This document shows positions 1 to 8,302 of a stretch of DNA of 53,768 bases, piece after piece. Below the pieces are notes generated by a model. It was not told where the DNA came from, did not search any database, and saw only the letters and a list, made by a program, of their open reading frames with translations. The stretch's first letter is position 1. The number at the start of each line of letters is the position of its first letter. Source of the stretch: Fibrobacter succinogenes (GTDB taxonomy: Bacteria; Fibrobacterota; Fibrobacteria; Fibrobacterales; Fibrobacteraceae); assembly GCF_902779965.1 (NCBI RefSeq), contig NZ_CACZDK010000020.1, positions 1-53,768 of the forward strand, read 5' to 3'. A program made the translations under genes and the position numbers.

Positions 1-1
1 C

Positions 2-2056
2 GAAAAGTGCGGCACCAAGGAAGTCGAACGCCGTAACCTCAAGCAGTGGCTCATGCGCATCCCGCTGTATGGCGACCGCCTGCTGAAGGGCCTCGACAAA
101 CTCGACTGGCCGCAGGGCGTGAAGGACATGCAGAAGAACTGGATCGGCAAGAGCTACGGCGCCGAAGTGGACTTTGCCATTGCCGACGCTAACGGCAAGC
201 CGACCGAAAAGAAGCTCCGCGTCTACACGACCCGTTGCGATACGCTGTTCGGTGCTACCTACATGGTGGTGGCTCCGGAACACGCGATGGTGCCGGAACT
301 CACGACTGCCGAACAGAAGGCCGCCGTGGAAGAATACGTGCACGCCGCCGCTCTCAAGAGCGACCTCGACCGTACGGAACTCGCTAAGGAAAAGACCGGC
401 GTATTCACCGGTTCTTACGCCGTGAACCCGCTCACCGGCACGAAGATTCCGGTGTGGGTAGCCGACTACGTTTTGACGGGCTATGGCACCGGCGCTATCA
501 TGGCCGTGCCTGCTCACGATACCCGCGACTTCGATTTCGCGAAGAAGTTCAACCTCCCGGTGATCTGCATCATGGAACCGGACGCAAGCTGCCCCGAAGA
601 TGTTCGCCCGAAGGTTCTCGCTGGCGAAGCTTGCTGGGCTGCCGACGGCACTTACATCAACAGCGAAAATGCAACGCTCTGCCTGAACGGTCTCAACAAG
701 AAGCAGGGTATCGCCAAGGTCATCGAATGGCTCGAAGCCAACAAGATCGGTAAGGCTACCGTGAACTACAAGCTCCGCGATTGGCTCTTCAGCCGTCAGC
801 GCTACTGGGGTGAACCGTTCCCGATTATCCACTGGGAAGATGGCGAAATCTCTACGGTGGATGACGCCGAACTTCCGGTGCTCTTGCCGGAACTCAAGGA
901 CTACAAGCCGGGTGACGGCGGTCAGTCTCCGCTCGCGAACGCCACCGAATGGCTCCAGGTCGTCGATAAGAACGGCCGCAAGGGTATTCGCGAAACGAAC
1001 ACCATGCCGCAGTGGGCAGGTTCTTGCTGGTATTACCTCCGCTACATTGACGCTTGCAACGGTGATGCATTTGTGGCAAAGGAACTTGAAAAGTACTGGA
1101 TGCCCGTGGACCTCTACGTGGGTGGTGCCGAACACGCCGTGCTCCACCTGCTCTATAGCCGCTTCTGGCACAAGGTTTTGTTCGACCTCGGCCTCGTCTC
1201 TACCGACGAACCGTTCCAGAAACTCTTCAACCAGGGCATGATTCTTGCCTTCGCTTACGAAGATGCCGCAGGCTCCAAGGTCCCGACCGACGAAGTTGAA
1301 GAAAAGAACGGCAAGTTCTTCAAGAAGGGTACTGATATCGAACTCAAGCAGATTGTGGCTAAGATGAGTAAGTCCCTCAAGAACGTCGTGAACCCCGATG
1401 ACGTTGTCCGTGACTACGGTGCCGACAGTCTTCGCTTGTACGAAATGTTCATGGGCCCGCTCGACGCCGTGAAGCCGTGGCAGACCAAGGGCATCGAAGG
1501 CATGAACCGCTTCCTCGGCCGCGCCTGGCGTTCTGTTGTCGGCGACAGCGATGAAGCCCCGGTCTTCGTTGACGAAGCCGCTCCGGAAGCTATCGAAAAG
1601 GTGATGCACCAGAGCGTTATCAAGGTCACGAACGACATTGAAAATATGAGCTTCAACACTGCCATCAGCCAGTTGATGATCTTCAATAACGAAATGATGA
1701 AGATGGACAAGCGCTACCGCGAACCGTGCGAAACGTTCGTCAAGCTCTTGCACCCGTTTGCCCCGCATATCGCCGAAGAAATGTGGAGCATCCTCGGTCA
1801 CGAAGGCTCGCTCACGAACGTCGCCTGGCCGGAAGCCGACCACTCCAAGGCCGTGGAAAATACCGTCGAAGTCGTGTTCCAGGTGAACGGCAAGGTCCGC
1901 GCCAAGGCTTCTGTTGCTAAGGACTTGGACAAGGCTGCCCTCGAAAAACTCGCTCTTGAAAACGAACGAGTAAAAGAATTTACCAAGGGAATGACTGTCG
2001 TCAAGTCGATTGTTGTGCCTGGTAAATTGGTCAATATCGTTGTCAAGCCAGCGTAA
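2..2056 (+). CDS. leuS: Leucyl-tRNA synthetase, 3' part (5' end outside window)
   Basis: Class I aminoacyl-tRNA synthetase that charges tRNA-Leu in the cytoplasm. The reading frame is open from base 2, so the gene begins upstream of the window; the ATG at 53 is internal. About 684 residues are visible. They include the start of the editing (CP1) region, the editing-domain signature [18 protein letters not shown], the zinc/leucine-specific region with [13 protein letters not shown], the KMSKS loop ([12 protein letters not shown]) and the C-terminal tRNA-binding domain ending VVKPA. Family identity is essentially certain. Codons are strongly biased to C/G-ending forms through most of the gene, but the last ~35 codons switch to less biased codons (cga, gta, aaa, gga). 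A second, codon-biased copy of the tail lies 96 nt downstream, so the present tail may have been acquired. Confidence 0.97.
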   Translation, partial: EKCGTKEVERRNLKQWLMRIPLYGDRLLKGLDKLDWPQGVKDMQKNWIGKSYGAEVDFAIADANGKPTEKKLRVYTTRCDTLFGATYMVVAPEHAMVPELTTAEQKAAVEEYVHAAALKSDLDRTELAKEKTGVFTGSYAVNPLTGTKIPVWVADYVLTGYGTGAIMAVPAHDTRDFDFAKKFNLPVICIMEPDASCPEDVRPKVLAGEACWAADGTYINSENATLCLNGLNKKQGIAKVIEWLEANKIGKATVNYKLRDWLFSRQRYWGEPFPIIHWEDGEISTVDDAELPVLLPELKDYKPGDGGQSPLANATEWLQVVDKNGRKGIRETNTMPQWAGSCWYYLRYIDACNGDAFVAKELEKYWMPVDLYVGGAEHAVLHLLYSRFWHKVLFDLGLVSTDEPFQKLFNQGMILAFAYEDAAGSKVPTDEVEEKNGKFFKKGTDIELKQIVAKMSKSLKNVVNPDDVVRDYGADSLRLYEMFMGPLDAVKPWQTKGIEGMNRFLGRAWRSVVGDSDEAPVFVDEAAPEAIEKVMHQSVIKVTNDIENMSFNTAISQLMIFNNEMMKMDKRYREPCETFVKLLHPFAPHIAEEMWSILGHEGSLTNVAWPEADHSKAVENTVEVVFQVNGKVRAKASVAKDLDKAALEKLALENERVKEFTKGMTVVKSIVVPGKLVNIVVKPA

Positions 2057-2152
2057 CGAACGCATGAAGGATTGCCCCTGAGCCGAGTGTAGCGACCACG
2101 CTTGCGTGGGCATTACCGAGGCGATTGGGCAAGGGCTCGAAGAGCCCAATTT

Positions 2153-2221
2153 ATGGCGGGTAAGACCGTCGTGAAGTCCATCGTGCTCCCGGGCAAGTTG
2201 GTGAATATTGTGGTGAAGTAA
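2153..2221 (+). pseudogene. Displaced copy of the leuS 3' end
   Basis: An open stretch ending in TAA encodes [19 protein letters not shown], which matches the last residues of the intact gene upstream ([19 protein letters not shown]). The two DNA copies differ almost only at synonymous third positions. This copy uses the C/G-ending codons typical of the body of leuS. It has no start context and is too short to function. I infer it is the original tail, separated from the gene by recombination or insertion. A simple duplication followed by drift is the alternative. Confidence 0.85.
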
Positions 2222-2226
2222 CGATA

Positions 2227-2262
2227 CGTCATTGCGAGGAGCCGAAAGGCGACGAAGCAATC
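2227..2262 (+). repeat. Interspersed repeat, family A (GTCATTGCGAG...GAAGCAATC)
   Basis: Short imperfectly palindromic repeat beginning CGTCATTGCGAGGAGC and ending GACGAAGCAATC. The same family recurs at 35495-35528, 36230-36256 and 37117-37144, with a diverged form (GTCATCCTGAGC / GTCATTCTGAGG) at 17891-17922 and 45477-45500. Here it lies between the displaced leuS tail and the terminator. Confidence 0.8.
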
Positions 2263-2278
2263 AATAGCATTAATAAAA

Positions 2279-2305
2279 GGCCGTAGCAATTCGCTGCGGT
2301 CTTTT
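2279..2305 (+). terminator. Rho-independent terminator after leuS
   Basis: Stem GGCCGTAGC / GCTGCGGTC (nine pairs including G-U) around the loop AATTC, followed by TTTTGTTGTT. It lies downstream of both leuS tails and upstream of the convergent gene ending at 2332. Confidence 0.8.
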
Positions 2306-2331
2306 GTTGTTCTAAGTTTTAGGTTACACGT

Positions 2332-3171
2332 TTATTCGCACTTGAATCCTTGCAGTTCCAGCCCAGCGCGAATTTCGCCGTAGGTGGATGTGCGTTTCAT
2401 ATCCATCGCTTTCATGAAACGGCAATCGTTGTCGATGTGCATTTGGAATCCGGCCATAGTCGGGGTGACTTCGCCTTTGCCGCTTGCGCGTATGTGTGCC
2501 ATCATTTCTTCGCGCTTGTCGCTCATTTCGGGCGGAACGAATACGTCCGTAACGATATCGACGTTCTTGATTTCGGTATCGCCGAAGACGAATGAAATGG
2601 TAACGAGATTCTTGAGTCCGTGGAACTGGCCGTTGACTTTACAGACAAGGTTTCTATCTTTGCCTGTCTTTTTAGCGGGCTTCTTGGCGGGCTGTGGTTT
2701 TGCCGTGTTTGCGCTAGGCGTGTAATCGAGCGCTTGCAGTAGCTGTTCTTCTTTGACGACTCCGACGAGGCGGTTTACGATTTGTCCGTCTTTGATGAGG
2801 AAAAATGTTGGGAACGCTTGAATCGGGAGCGTGTTCTTGATTTTTTCGATGTTGGGTTCATCGATGCCCACGGATGCAACTTTGATGTCGCGGTAATTTT
2901 TCGCGATACCGATAAGCGTCGGGATCATCACGAGGCACGGTGGGCAACTGGTCGATGAAAATTCCAAGATGACCGGCGTTTTGGAGTGCAGAATTTCTTT
3001 TTCGAAATTGCTGTCATCTACTTTGACGATGCGGATGTCTTCGTCTGCTGCGATGCTCTTTGCGTTTGCGGCGCCTTTGGCTTGAACCTGCGAAACGCTA
3101 CCTACGGCAAGGATTGTGGCTGTTGCAAATGCGATTGCGTTTGAGAGAAAACTATTTTTAAAAATGTTCAT
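2332..3171 (-). CDS. Secreted thioredoxin-fold protein with extra C-terminal domain
   Basis: 279 residues. The N-terminus has a Sec signal peptide (hydrophobic run to about residue 30, ending SQVQAKG), so the protein acts outside the cytoplasm. Residues ~45-150 form a thioredoxin domain with the active site SCPPC and the cis-proline region QAFPTFFLIKDG. A lysine/proline-rich linker (about 152-172) leads to a ~105-residue C-terminal domain with two conserved-looking cysteines (CKVNG, FKCE) that I do not recognise. The fold implies a periplasmic thiol-disulfide role, oxidising or reducing, with the C-terminal domain possibly a partner or substrate module. The gene stands alone, divergent from the dGTPase-like gene. 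CPPC differs from the CGPC of classical thioredoxin. The start is supported by a purine-rich AAGG ~8 nt upstream. Confidence 0.85.
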   Translation of the reverse strand: MNIFKNSFLSNAIAFATATILAVGSVSQVQAKGAANAKSIAADEDIRIVKVDDSNFEKEILHSKTPVILEFSSTSCPPCLVMIPTLIGIAKNYRDIKVASVGIDEPNIEKIKNTLPIQAFPTFFLIKDGQIVNRLVGVVKEEQLLQALDYTPSANTAKPQPAKKPAKKTGKDRNLVCKVNGQFHGLKNLVTISFVFGDTEIKNVDIVTDVFVPPEMSDKREEMMAHIRASGKGEVTPTMAGFQMHIDNDCRFMKAMDMKRTSTYGEIRAGLELQGFKCE

Positions 3172-3333
3172 GTGAGTAACCTTGTTTCTCTATTGAAAAT
3201 TTTATTAAGAACGACTTTGCGTATTGTAATTATTCCTTCAAATAATAACTTTTTTCGAAGGAAAAATTTTACTGTTTTATATATTTTATTAAATGAAATG
3301 TAGATGTAATCTACCGATTAAAGGATTTGCTTT
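3172..3333. promoter_or_regulatory. Divergent AT-rich promoter region
   Basis: 162-nt spacer between divergent genes, very AT-rich (TATATATTTTATTAAAT around 3277-3295). The small palindrome TAGAT-GTA-ATCTA at 3301-3313 sits just before the AAAGGA ribosome-binding site of the rightward gene (3320-3325). Exact -35/-10 boxes cannot be fixed. Confidence 0.4.
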
Positions 3334-4509
3334 ATGGAATGGAACGCAACGGTCAAAAGCAGAATTGAGTCACGTTTGATGGATAAGGAAAAATCGCTTG
3401 CAGAATATGCTTGCAAGTCGACGGATGCAGTTCGTTTCCGTGAGATGCAAGATGATGTTCGTCCGAATTTTTCTAGAGATGCAGATAAAATAATCCATTC
3501 TTATTGCTATAGCCGATATATCGATAAAACTCAGGCTTTTTATCTTGTTGAAAATGATCATATCACACATCGTGTTTTGCACGTGCAGTTGGTATCGAAA
3601 ATTGCAAGAACCATTGGGCGTTTTTTAAATTTGAATGAAGACTTGATTGAAGCAATTTCGCTAGGGCATGACGTTGGCCATACGCCTTTTGGACACGATG
3701 GCGAAAGGATTGTCTCGAATTTTTTGCAGGATTGCGGCGAAGGGATTTTTGAACACAATGTACAAAGCTTTAGGCTTTTCCATGACCTCGAAGCGTACGG
3801 TAAAGGCTTGAATCTCACAGCGCAAGTGCTCGATGGAATCATCTGTCACAACGGCGAAGTTCTGGAGAACGAATATGGCTGTAATCGCAGCAAGACTCCC
3901 GAAAAGTTGCTGGAAGAATACAAGAACAGCTTGAGTGGAACGCTGAAGTCGAAAGAGATGGTTCCGATGACATTGGAAGGTTGCGTCATGCGAATCTCGG
4001 ACGTGATTGCTTACGTTGGTCGTGATGTCAAGGACGCTCTCATCTTGAAATTGATTAAGCCTGAGGATGTTCCAAAAGAAATTACGGAGATTCTCGGTGA
4101 CGATAATGAAAAAATCGTCAATACGCTCATCACAGACCTTGTCAACAATAGTATTGATAAAGATTCGTTGAGCTTTTCGTCGGACGTCTTTAACGCTCTT
4201 GATCAATTGAAAAAATGGAATTACGATAATATTTATACGAATCCGAAAAAGTCATCTCAGGACGAAAAAATAAGGACGATGTTCCGGGCTGTTTTTGAAA
4301 CATGTCTGGATGAACTCCGTACGGGCGTGAAAAAGGCGACGGGAATCAATCACTGGTATGAAAAAATGAGCGAAAAGTACAAGGATACGAATTCGTTACC
4401 GCGCGTTGTTGCCGATTACGTTTCTGGAATGACGGATGACTATTTGATGAATGTCTACAAGGAAATTGTAATTCCAAAATCATTTGGAATCAGTTTCGAA
4501 GGAAAATGA
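3334..4509 (+). CDS. dGTPase-like HD-domain triphosphohydrolase
   Basis: 391-residue cytoplasmic enzyme of the HD superfamily, deoxyguanosinetriphosphate triphosphohydrolase-like group. This family hydrolyses dNTPs to the nucleoside plus tripolyphosphate and tunes dNTP pools; some members limit phage replication. Visible motifs are the N-terminal FSRDADKIIHS element, the H...RVLHVQLV helix, the HD signature GHDVGHTPFGHDGE (about residues 111-124) and a downstream VMRISDVIAYVGRD helix that supplies the last metal ligand. Length fits the 'dGTPase-like' subgroup. The ATG follows AAAGGA with good spacing. It is a single gene between the divergent thioredoxin-like gene and a convergent purine operon, ending at a bidirectional terminator. 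Substrate preference (dGTP or other dNTPs) cannot be told from sequence. Confidence 0.88.
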   Translation: MEWNATVKSRIESRLMDKEKSLAEYACKSTDAVRFREMQDDVRPNFSRDADKIIHSYCYSRYIDKTQAFYLVENDHITHRVLHVQLVSKIARTIGRFLNLNEDLIEAISLGHDVGHTPFGHDGERIVSNFLQDCGEGIFEHNVQSFRLFHDLEAYGKGLNLTAQVLDGIICHNGEVLENEYGCNRSKTPEKLLEEYKNSLSGTLKSKEMVPMTLEGCVMRISDVIAYVGRDVKDALILKLIKPEDVPKEITEILGDDNEKIVNTLITDLVNNSIDKDSLSFSSDVFNALDQLKKWNYDNIYTNPKKSSQDEKIRTMFRAVFETCLDELRTGVKKATGINHWYEKMSEKYKDTNSLPRVVADYVSGMTDDYLMNVYKEIVIPKSFGISFEGK

Positions 4510-4525
4510 TGAATTTATCAAAAAT

Positions 4526-4550
4526 GCCCAGCTGGTTTGGCTGAGCTTTT
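4526..4550. terminator. Bidirectional terminator between dGTPase-like gene and pbuX
   Basis: Hairpin GCCCAGC...GCTGAGC followed by TTTT on the plus strand; read on the minus strand it is followed by ATTTTTG. It sits in the 62-nt gap between convergent genes. Confidence 0.65.
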
Positions 4551-4571
4551 AAGTTGAAATTCATTTATTTG

Positions 4572-5891
4572 TTATTTCTTTTCCGCGATTTTTTCTTCCT
4601 TGTCCTTGGGCAGCACGAGGTTTAGAGCAACGGCGAGGAGGAATACGACGGCGACGCAGTTTTCGGCGAAGATAATCTGGATTGTTTGCGGGAAAATCTG
4701 GAACATCTTGGAGGCCGAAGTAAAGCCGAGGCCGATGCTCAGCGACATGCTGACGATGATCATGTTGCGCTGCGAGAATCCGCTCTTGGCAATCATGCCA
4801 AAACCTGCGAAAAGGATGGAGCCGAACATCATGATGGTGCAGCCGCCGAGAACCGCTTGCGGGATGGTCGTGAGGAGTGTGCCGATAGGCGGGAAAATGC
4901 CGCCGAGAATCATGATGCCAGCGCTTGTCGCAATCGCAAAGCGATTCACGACGCCGGAAAGCGAAGCGAGCCCGACGTTCTGGCTGAAGGATGTAATTGG
5001 TGTACAGCCGAAGATGCCGGAGATGGTGCTTACGAAACCATCGCAGCTGATAGCTCCGCCCATTTCGGCTTTGTGGATTTGACGCTTGAGGGCGCCGCTG
5101 CAAAGTGCGCTCGAGTCACCGACCGTTTCTGTCGCGGAGACGAGGTAAATCGCGACAACGGAGAGAATAGCGCCGAGGTGAAATTCTGGAGTGAATGGGA
5201 GAATCTTCGGGAGCGCGATGATGCTGCAGTTGGAAAGTCCGGAGAAGTCTACCATGCCCATGCAAAGCGAGAGAATGTAACCGACGATGAGGCCGACCAA
5301 GACGGAAAGCGAGCGCAAGAACCCTTTCGCAAAAATTTGCGTGAGCAAACAGGTGAGGAGCGTAACGCTACCGACAATCCAGTTCTGCGCGGAACCGAAA
5401 TCAGCGGCGCCTTGGCCGCCAGCGAATGAGTTTGCGCCGATGGGCAAAAGCGAGAATCCGATGGACGTGACGACTGTGGCCGCGACGATGTGCGGGATGA
5501 GCTTGAGCCAGTATTTAGCGCAGAGGCCGAGCAAGCCTTCGATGATGCCGCCTACGATGACTGCGCCCATGAGCGCACCCATGCCCTGCGTAGTTCCGAT
5601 GGAAATAGAAACGGAAAGGAATGTAAAGCTGATGCCCATCACGATGGGGAGTCTGGAACCGATTTTCCAAACGGGGTAGAGCTGGATGAGCGTACCGATG
5701 CTCGCAATAATCATGCAATTTTGGATAAGCGAAGCGGTGATGCCCTTTTCGATTCCGACAACATTGGCAAGGATGATGATGGGCGTTATGTTGCTCACGA
5801 ACATGGCGAGTACATGCTGTAAGCCGAAAGGTATCGCCTGCAAAAGAGGAATGCGACCGTCAAGTTGATAAATGTTGTCTGAAGTCTTCAT
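4572..5891 (-). CDS. pbuX: Xanthine/uracil-type nucleobase permease (NCS2 family)
   Basis: 439-residue polytopic inner-membrane protein of the nucleobase:cation symporter-2 family, with about 12-14 hydrophobic segments. Family hallmarks are visible: GLQHVLAMFVSNITPIIIL at the N-terminus, the ATETVGDSSALCSGALKRQ region that carries the substrate-binding acidic residue, and the QNVGLASLSGVVNR motif. It should import xanthine (possibly guanine or uric acid) with H+ or Na+. It lies 12 nt downstream of xpt on the same strand, the classic xpt-pbuX pairing of Firmicutes, which is why I assign xanthine. Start: ATG directly after the xpt stop. No purine riboswitch is evident upstream of the operon. 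Confidence 0.9.
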   Translation of the reverse strand: MKTSDNIYQLDGRIPLLQAIPFGLQHVLAMFVSNITPIIILANVVGIEKGITASLIQNCMIIASIGTLIQLYPVWKIGSRLPIVMGISFTFLSVSISIGTTQGMGALMGAVIVGGIIEGLLGLCAKYWLKLIPHIVAATVVTSIGFSLLPIGANSFAGGQGAADFGSAQNWIVGSVTLLTCLLTQIFAKGFLRSLSVLVGLIVGYILSLCMGMVDFSGLSNCSIIALPKILPFTPEFHLGAILSVVAIYLVSATETVGDSSALCSGALKRQIHKAEMGGAISCDGFVSTISGIFGCTPITSFSQNVGLASLSGVVNRFAIATSAGIMILGGIFPPIGTLLTTIPQAVLGGCTIMMFGSILFAGFGMIAKSGFSQRNMIIVSMSLSIGLGFTSASKMFQIFPQTIQIIFAENCVAVVFLLAVALNLVLPKDKEEKIAEKK

Positions 5892-5903
5892 GGCAAGCCT
5901 CGT

Positions 5904-6485
5904 TTACTGTTCGCGGAACTTGATAAATCCTGTTTCGGCGTCCATGCTATCGACGATGGCTATGGATTCCAGGCGTACGCCTGCGGCGCGGAGCTTTGCA
6001 CCACCGGGCTGCATGCCCTTTTCGATGGCGATGCCGACTCCGACGAGTTCGGCGCCTGCTTGCCTCACGAGATCGATGAGCGCCTTGCTGGCTTCCCCAT
6101 CGGCGAGGAAGTCGTCAACGATGAGAATCTTGTCGGTCGGCTTGAGGTAGGGGCGCGAAACAAAAATATCGTTGAACTTTTTGTGCGTGAAGGAGTATGC
6201 CTTTGCCACGTATTTGTCGTCGGTGCTGTTGACGGTCTGGCCTTTTTTGGCAAAGACGACTGGAACATCGTTCAAGTAAGCGATAAATGCCGCGATGGCG
6301 ATGCCGCTTGCTTCGATGGTGAGAACCTTGTTGAATTCTACGTCGGCAAATCGACGCTTGAATTCTTCGCCGATTTTATGCATTAGGCGAATATCAATTT
6401 GATGGTTTAGGAAACTGTCAACCTTAAGAACGTTGCCTGGCTTGACGACGCCATCGGCAAGGATTTTCTGCTCAAGAAAGTTCAT
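5904..6485 (-). CDS. xpt: Xanthine phosphoribosyltransferase
   Basis: 193-residue cytoplasmic type I phosphoribosyltransferase that converts xanthine plus PRPP to XMP for purine salvage. The PRPP-binding signature ILIVDDFLADGEA is at about residues 120-132, and the N-terminal LNHQIDIRLM and middle KKGQTV elements are typical of Xpt (189-194 aa in the family). First gene of a two-gene operon with the permease. The start ATG has no Shine-Dalgarno sequence, and a good -10 box lies 6 nt before it, so the transcript may be leaderless. Confidence in Xpt over other purine PRTs is high because of length and the permease partner. Confidence 0.93.
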   Translation of the reverse strand: MNFLEQKILADGVVKPGNVLKVDSFLNHQIDIRLMHKIGEEFKRRFADVEFNKVLTIEASGIAIAAFIAYLNDVPVVFAKKGQTVNSTDDKYVAKAYSFTHKKFNDIFVSRPYLKPTDKILIVDDFLADGEASKALIDLVRQAGAELVGVGIAIEKGMQPGGAKLRAAGVRLESIAIVDSMDAETGFIKFREQ

Positions 6486-6491
6486 GTTTGA

Positions 6492-6519
6492 AATCTAGCA
6501 AAAAGCTCGATTTTGGCAA
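6492..6519 (-). promoter_or_regulatory. Candidate promoter of xpt-pbuX
   Basis: On the minus strand TTGCCA (6519-6514), 16-nt spacer, TAGATT (6497-6492). The -10 box ends 6 nt from the xpt ATG, so transcription would start at or beside the start codon. Confidence 0.5.
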
Positions 6520-6620
6520 TTATTCGAAATGCTTACATTGCGGAATGATGTTGTCAGAATTTCCCTAGAAGTGGGCGAAAAGTCGAGAGTGAGGCTTTAT
6601 TTTGGATGGGACCGCTCAAA

Positions 6621-6665
6621 AGTGATTAAACTGATTAATCAGTGATCAAAGGTGATTAATCACTT
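6621..6665. repeat. Cluster of GTGATTAATCAC-type palindromes
   Basis: Contains CTGATTAATCAG (6631-6642) and GTGATTAATCAC (6652-6663), both perfect 12-bp palindromes, with half-matches GTGATTAA (6622-6629) and CAGTGATCA between them. It lies in the ~300-nt divergent region between xpt and the toxin gene. It looks like a multi-site operator; a hairpin is the alternative. The rest of 6520-6731 shows nothing else I can name. Confidence 0.55.
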
Positions 6666-6731
6666 TTTCTCAATTTGCAATTTGCCGTTTTTTGCGTGAA
6701 AACGACGGTTTTCCTGTTGGCATGAATGTTG

Positions 6732-6792
6732 CAAATGTATCTGAGTTTGAAATTGCAGCTCTTGACAGCGTATCAAAAAGGAGATACATTTG
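6732..6792 (+). promoter_or_regulatory. Toxin-antitoxin promoter and operator
   Basis: TTGACA (6762-6767), 17-nt spacer, TACATT (6785-6790). A perfect 10-bp inverted repeat CAAATGTATC (6732-6741) / GATACATTTG (6783-6792) brackets the promoter, and an extra GTATC half-site (6770-6774) lies in the spacer. This fits an autoregulatory operator for the HigA-like antitoxin. The -10 box is 4 nt before the ATG at 6795. Confidence 0.7.
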
Positions 6793-6794
6793 TA

Positions 6795-7181
6795 ATGAGA
6801 GAAATTTTAGCTTATGAGGGTCCTAGCTTTACTATAGAATGGTATTACGATGAAAATGGAATAAGTCAGGCTTTAGATTATTTTAATAGATTAGGTGATA
6901 CGCAAAAACGTAAAGTGCTGATGCTGTTTAAAAGAATGGGTGATTCAGGAAAAATCTCGGATATAACAAAGTTTAGAAATGAAGGTGATAAAATTTATGC
7001 ATTCAAACCGCAACCGGACCGATTCCTTTCCTTCTTTTTTATGGGAAAGAAAATTATTGTGACGAATGCATTTTGCAAGAAGTCTCTAAAACTTCCTGAA
7101 AGCGAAAAACAAAGAGCAATATTTTCTATGCAAAGTTATAACACTCGTGTGCAAAAGGGAGAATATTATGAAGAAGGCTGA
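6795..7181 (+). CDS. HigB/RelE-superfamily toxin (Gp49/DUF891-like)
   Basis: About 128 residues from the ATG at 6795; a longer frame opens at 6726 but would start upstream of the promoter. The pattern (FTIEWYYDENGISQALDYF, LFKRMGDSGK, KFRNEGDKIYAFKPQPDRFLSFFFMGKKIIVTNAF) matches phage-derived Gp49-like / HigB toxins, which are ribosome-dependent mRNA interferases. The 'YAFKPQPDRFLSFF' core corresponds to the family's R-x-Y/F active-site strand. It is followed by an overlapping XRE antitoxin gene (14-nt overlap), the toxin-first order of HigBA. AT-rich codon use differs from leuS, as expected for an acquired module. A purine-rich AAAAAGGAG occurs at 6775-6783, but the predicted transcript would begin after it. 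Confidence 0.82.
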   Translation: MREILAYEGPSFTIEWYYDENGISQALDYFNRLGDTQKRKVLMLFKRMGDSGKISDITKFRNEGDKIYAFKPQPDRFLSFFFMGKKIIVTNAFCKKSLKLPESEKQRAIFSMQSYNTRVQKGEYYEEG

Positions 7182-7470
7182 ATCGACATTTGAAAGGATC
7201 ATGTCCGACCCGAAACAAAAGAAAGCCTTTGAAAAGGAATATGCAAATTTCCTTTTGTCTGAGCTTATATTAGATGCAATGGCGGAACAGGATGTTAGTG
7301 TTCGTGCTTTATCGAAAGCTTCTGGAATTTCGACATCGGTGATTCAAAATTTACGTGCAATGCAACCGATGAACATAACCTTAAAGACGCTAAATGCGTT
7401 GCTTTCGTCTCTTGGTTATGAACTTGTTGCTCGAAAAGGTCGGCACTACGTAAATCTTTCAACGCTGTGA
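7168..7470 (+). CDS. HigA-like XRE antitoxin
   Basis: 100 residues from the ATG at 7168, which follows AAAAGGGAG with 5-6 nt spacing. It has an N-terminal helical arm, then a helix-turn-helix domain (DVSVRALSKASGISTSVIQN, about residues 42-61) and a C-terminal LGYELVARKG segment usual in this group. It should neutralise the upstream toxin and repress the operon through the inverted repeats around the promoter. Overlap with the toxin gene implies translational coupling. Confidence 0.85.
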   Translation: MKKAESTFERIMSDPKQKKAFEKEYANFLLSELILDAMAEQDVSVRALSKASGISTSVIQNLRAMQPMNITLKTLNALLSSLGYELVARKGRHYVNLSTL

Positions 7471-7587
7471 GGGCCGCGAGGAAAGTTTGATTGTTATAGA
7501 CTCTCGTTGCTGCGGCGATTGTGCTTTGAAGAAAATGAAATAAGTAATCCCAATGAACGATGGTGATTGATTTACTAAGTCTCTTTT

Positions 7588-7618
7588 GGAGGAGGTTAAT
7601 GAACTTCCTCCATTTTTT
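7588..7618 (+). terminator. Terminator after the toxin-antitoxin operon
   Basis: Stem GGAGGAGGTT / AACTTCCTCC with loop AATG, then CATTTTTT. It separates the TA operon from the methyltransferase operon. Confidence 0.8.
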
Positions 7619-7711
7619 GTAAGCATTCTCTTGAATGTTCTTGATTTGAAGTGACATTTTGAAAAGTAAGTTTATGAGAGGGGCTGAAATAAAGTATTTT
7701 AAAGATGTTGT

Positions 7712-8302
7712 ATGACATCGACCATTGAATATTATAATAGAAATGCTCTAGAGTATTCTCGTAGCACTGTTTGTGTTGATTTTTCTGCGACGCAGGAGCG
7801 GTTCTTGCGATATATGCCATCGTATGCGAAAATTCTCGATTTTGGATGTGGTTCTGGTCGAGATACCAAATATTTTTTGGATAAAGGTTATGACGTTGAT
7901 GCTGTTGATGGTTCTAGGGAATTTTGCCGATTGGCAAGTGCCTATACGGGAATTCCTGTTAAGCAGTTGTATTTTCAAGAATTTGCATCAGTAAATGAAT
8001 ATGATGGAATTTGGGCTTGTGCCTCTATTCTCCATTTGCAATGGGATGACTTGATTTCCGTATTGCATAAAATGGCCGTTGCGCTGAAAAATACTGGAGT
8101 AATTTATACATCCTTCAAGTATGGTGATTTTTCTGGCGAACGTCAAGGTCGCTATTTTATAGATTTTACGGAAAATCGTCTAAATGAAATGCTTACACTT
8201 GTTCCAGAATTACAATGTAGAGAATATTGGATTTCTACAGATGTTAGACCGAATAGGAAAGACGAAAAATGGATGAATATAATTCTTTCCCACAAAGCCT
8301 AG
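7712..8302 (+). CDS. Small class I SAM-dependent methyltransferase
   Basis: 196 residues with a complete Rossmann methyltransferase core: motif I ILDFGCGSGRDT (about 41-52), the acidic residue ending strand beta2 in VDAVDGS, and a motif IV-like WACASILHL. There is no DPPY/NPPY or PC motif, so a classical DNA adenine or cytosine methylase is not supported; it resembles TehB/UbiE-like small-molecule or protein methyltransferases. First gene of an operon: its 3' end overlaps the HNH gene by 34 nt, and the helicase follows. The coupling suggests a joint role, perhaps modification of nucleic acid, a nucleotide or a protein. The start ATG lacks a clear Shine-Dalgarno sequence. AT-rich. Substrate unknown. 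Confidence 0.8.
   Translation: MTSTIEYYNRNALEYSRSTVCVDFSATQERFLRYMPSYAKILDFGCGSGRDTKYFLDKGYDVDAVDGSREFCRLASAYTGIPVKQLYFQEFASVNEYDGIWACASILHLQWDDLISVLHKMAVALKNTGVIYTSFKYGDFSGERQGRYFIDFTENRLNEMLTLVPELQCREYWISTDVRPNRKDEKWMNIILSHKA

Noticed and set aside
6486-6620. Purine riboswitch upstream of xpt-pbuX
   Set aside because: Expected from Firmicutes, but no aptamer-like three-way junction or conserved loops are seen, and the promoter lies directly before the ATG.
7712-8302. DNA methyltransferase of a restriction-modification system
   Set aside because: A SAM-binding motif is present, but no DPPY/NPPY or PC catalytic motif and no target-recognition domain; called a generic class I methyltransferase instead.
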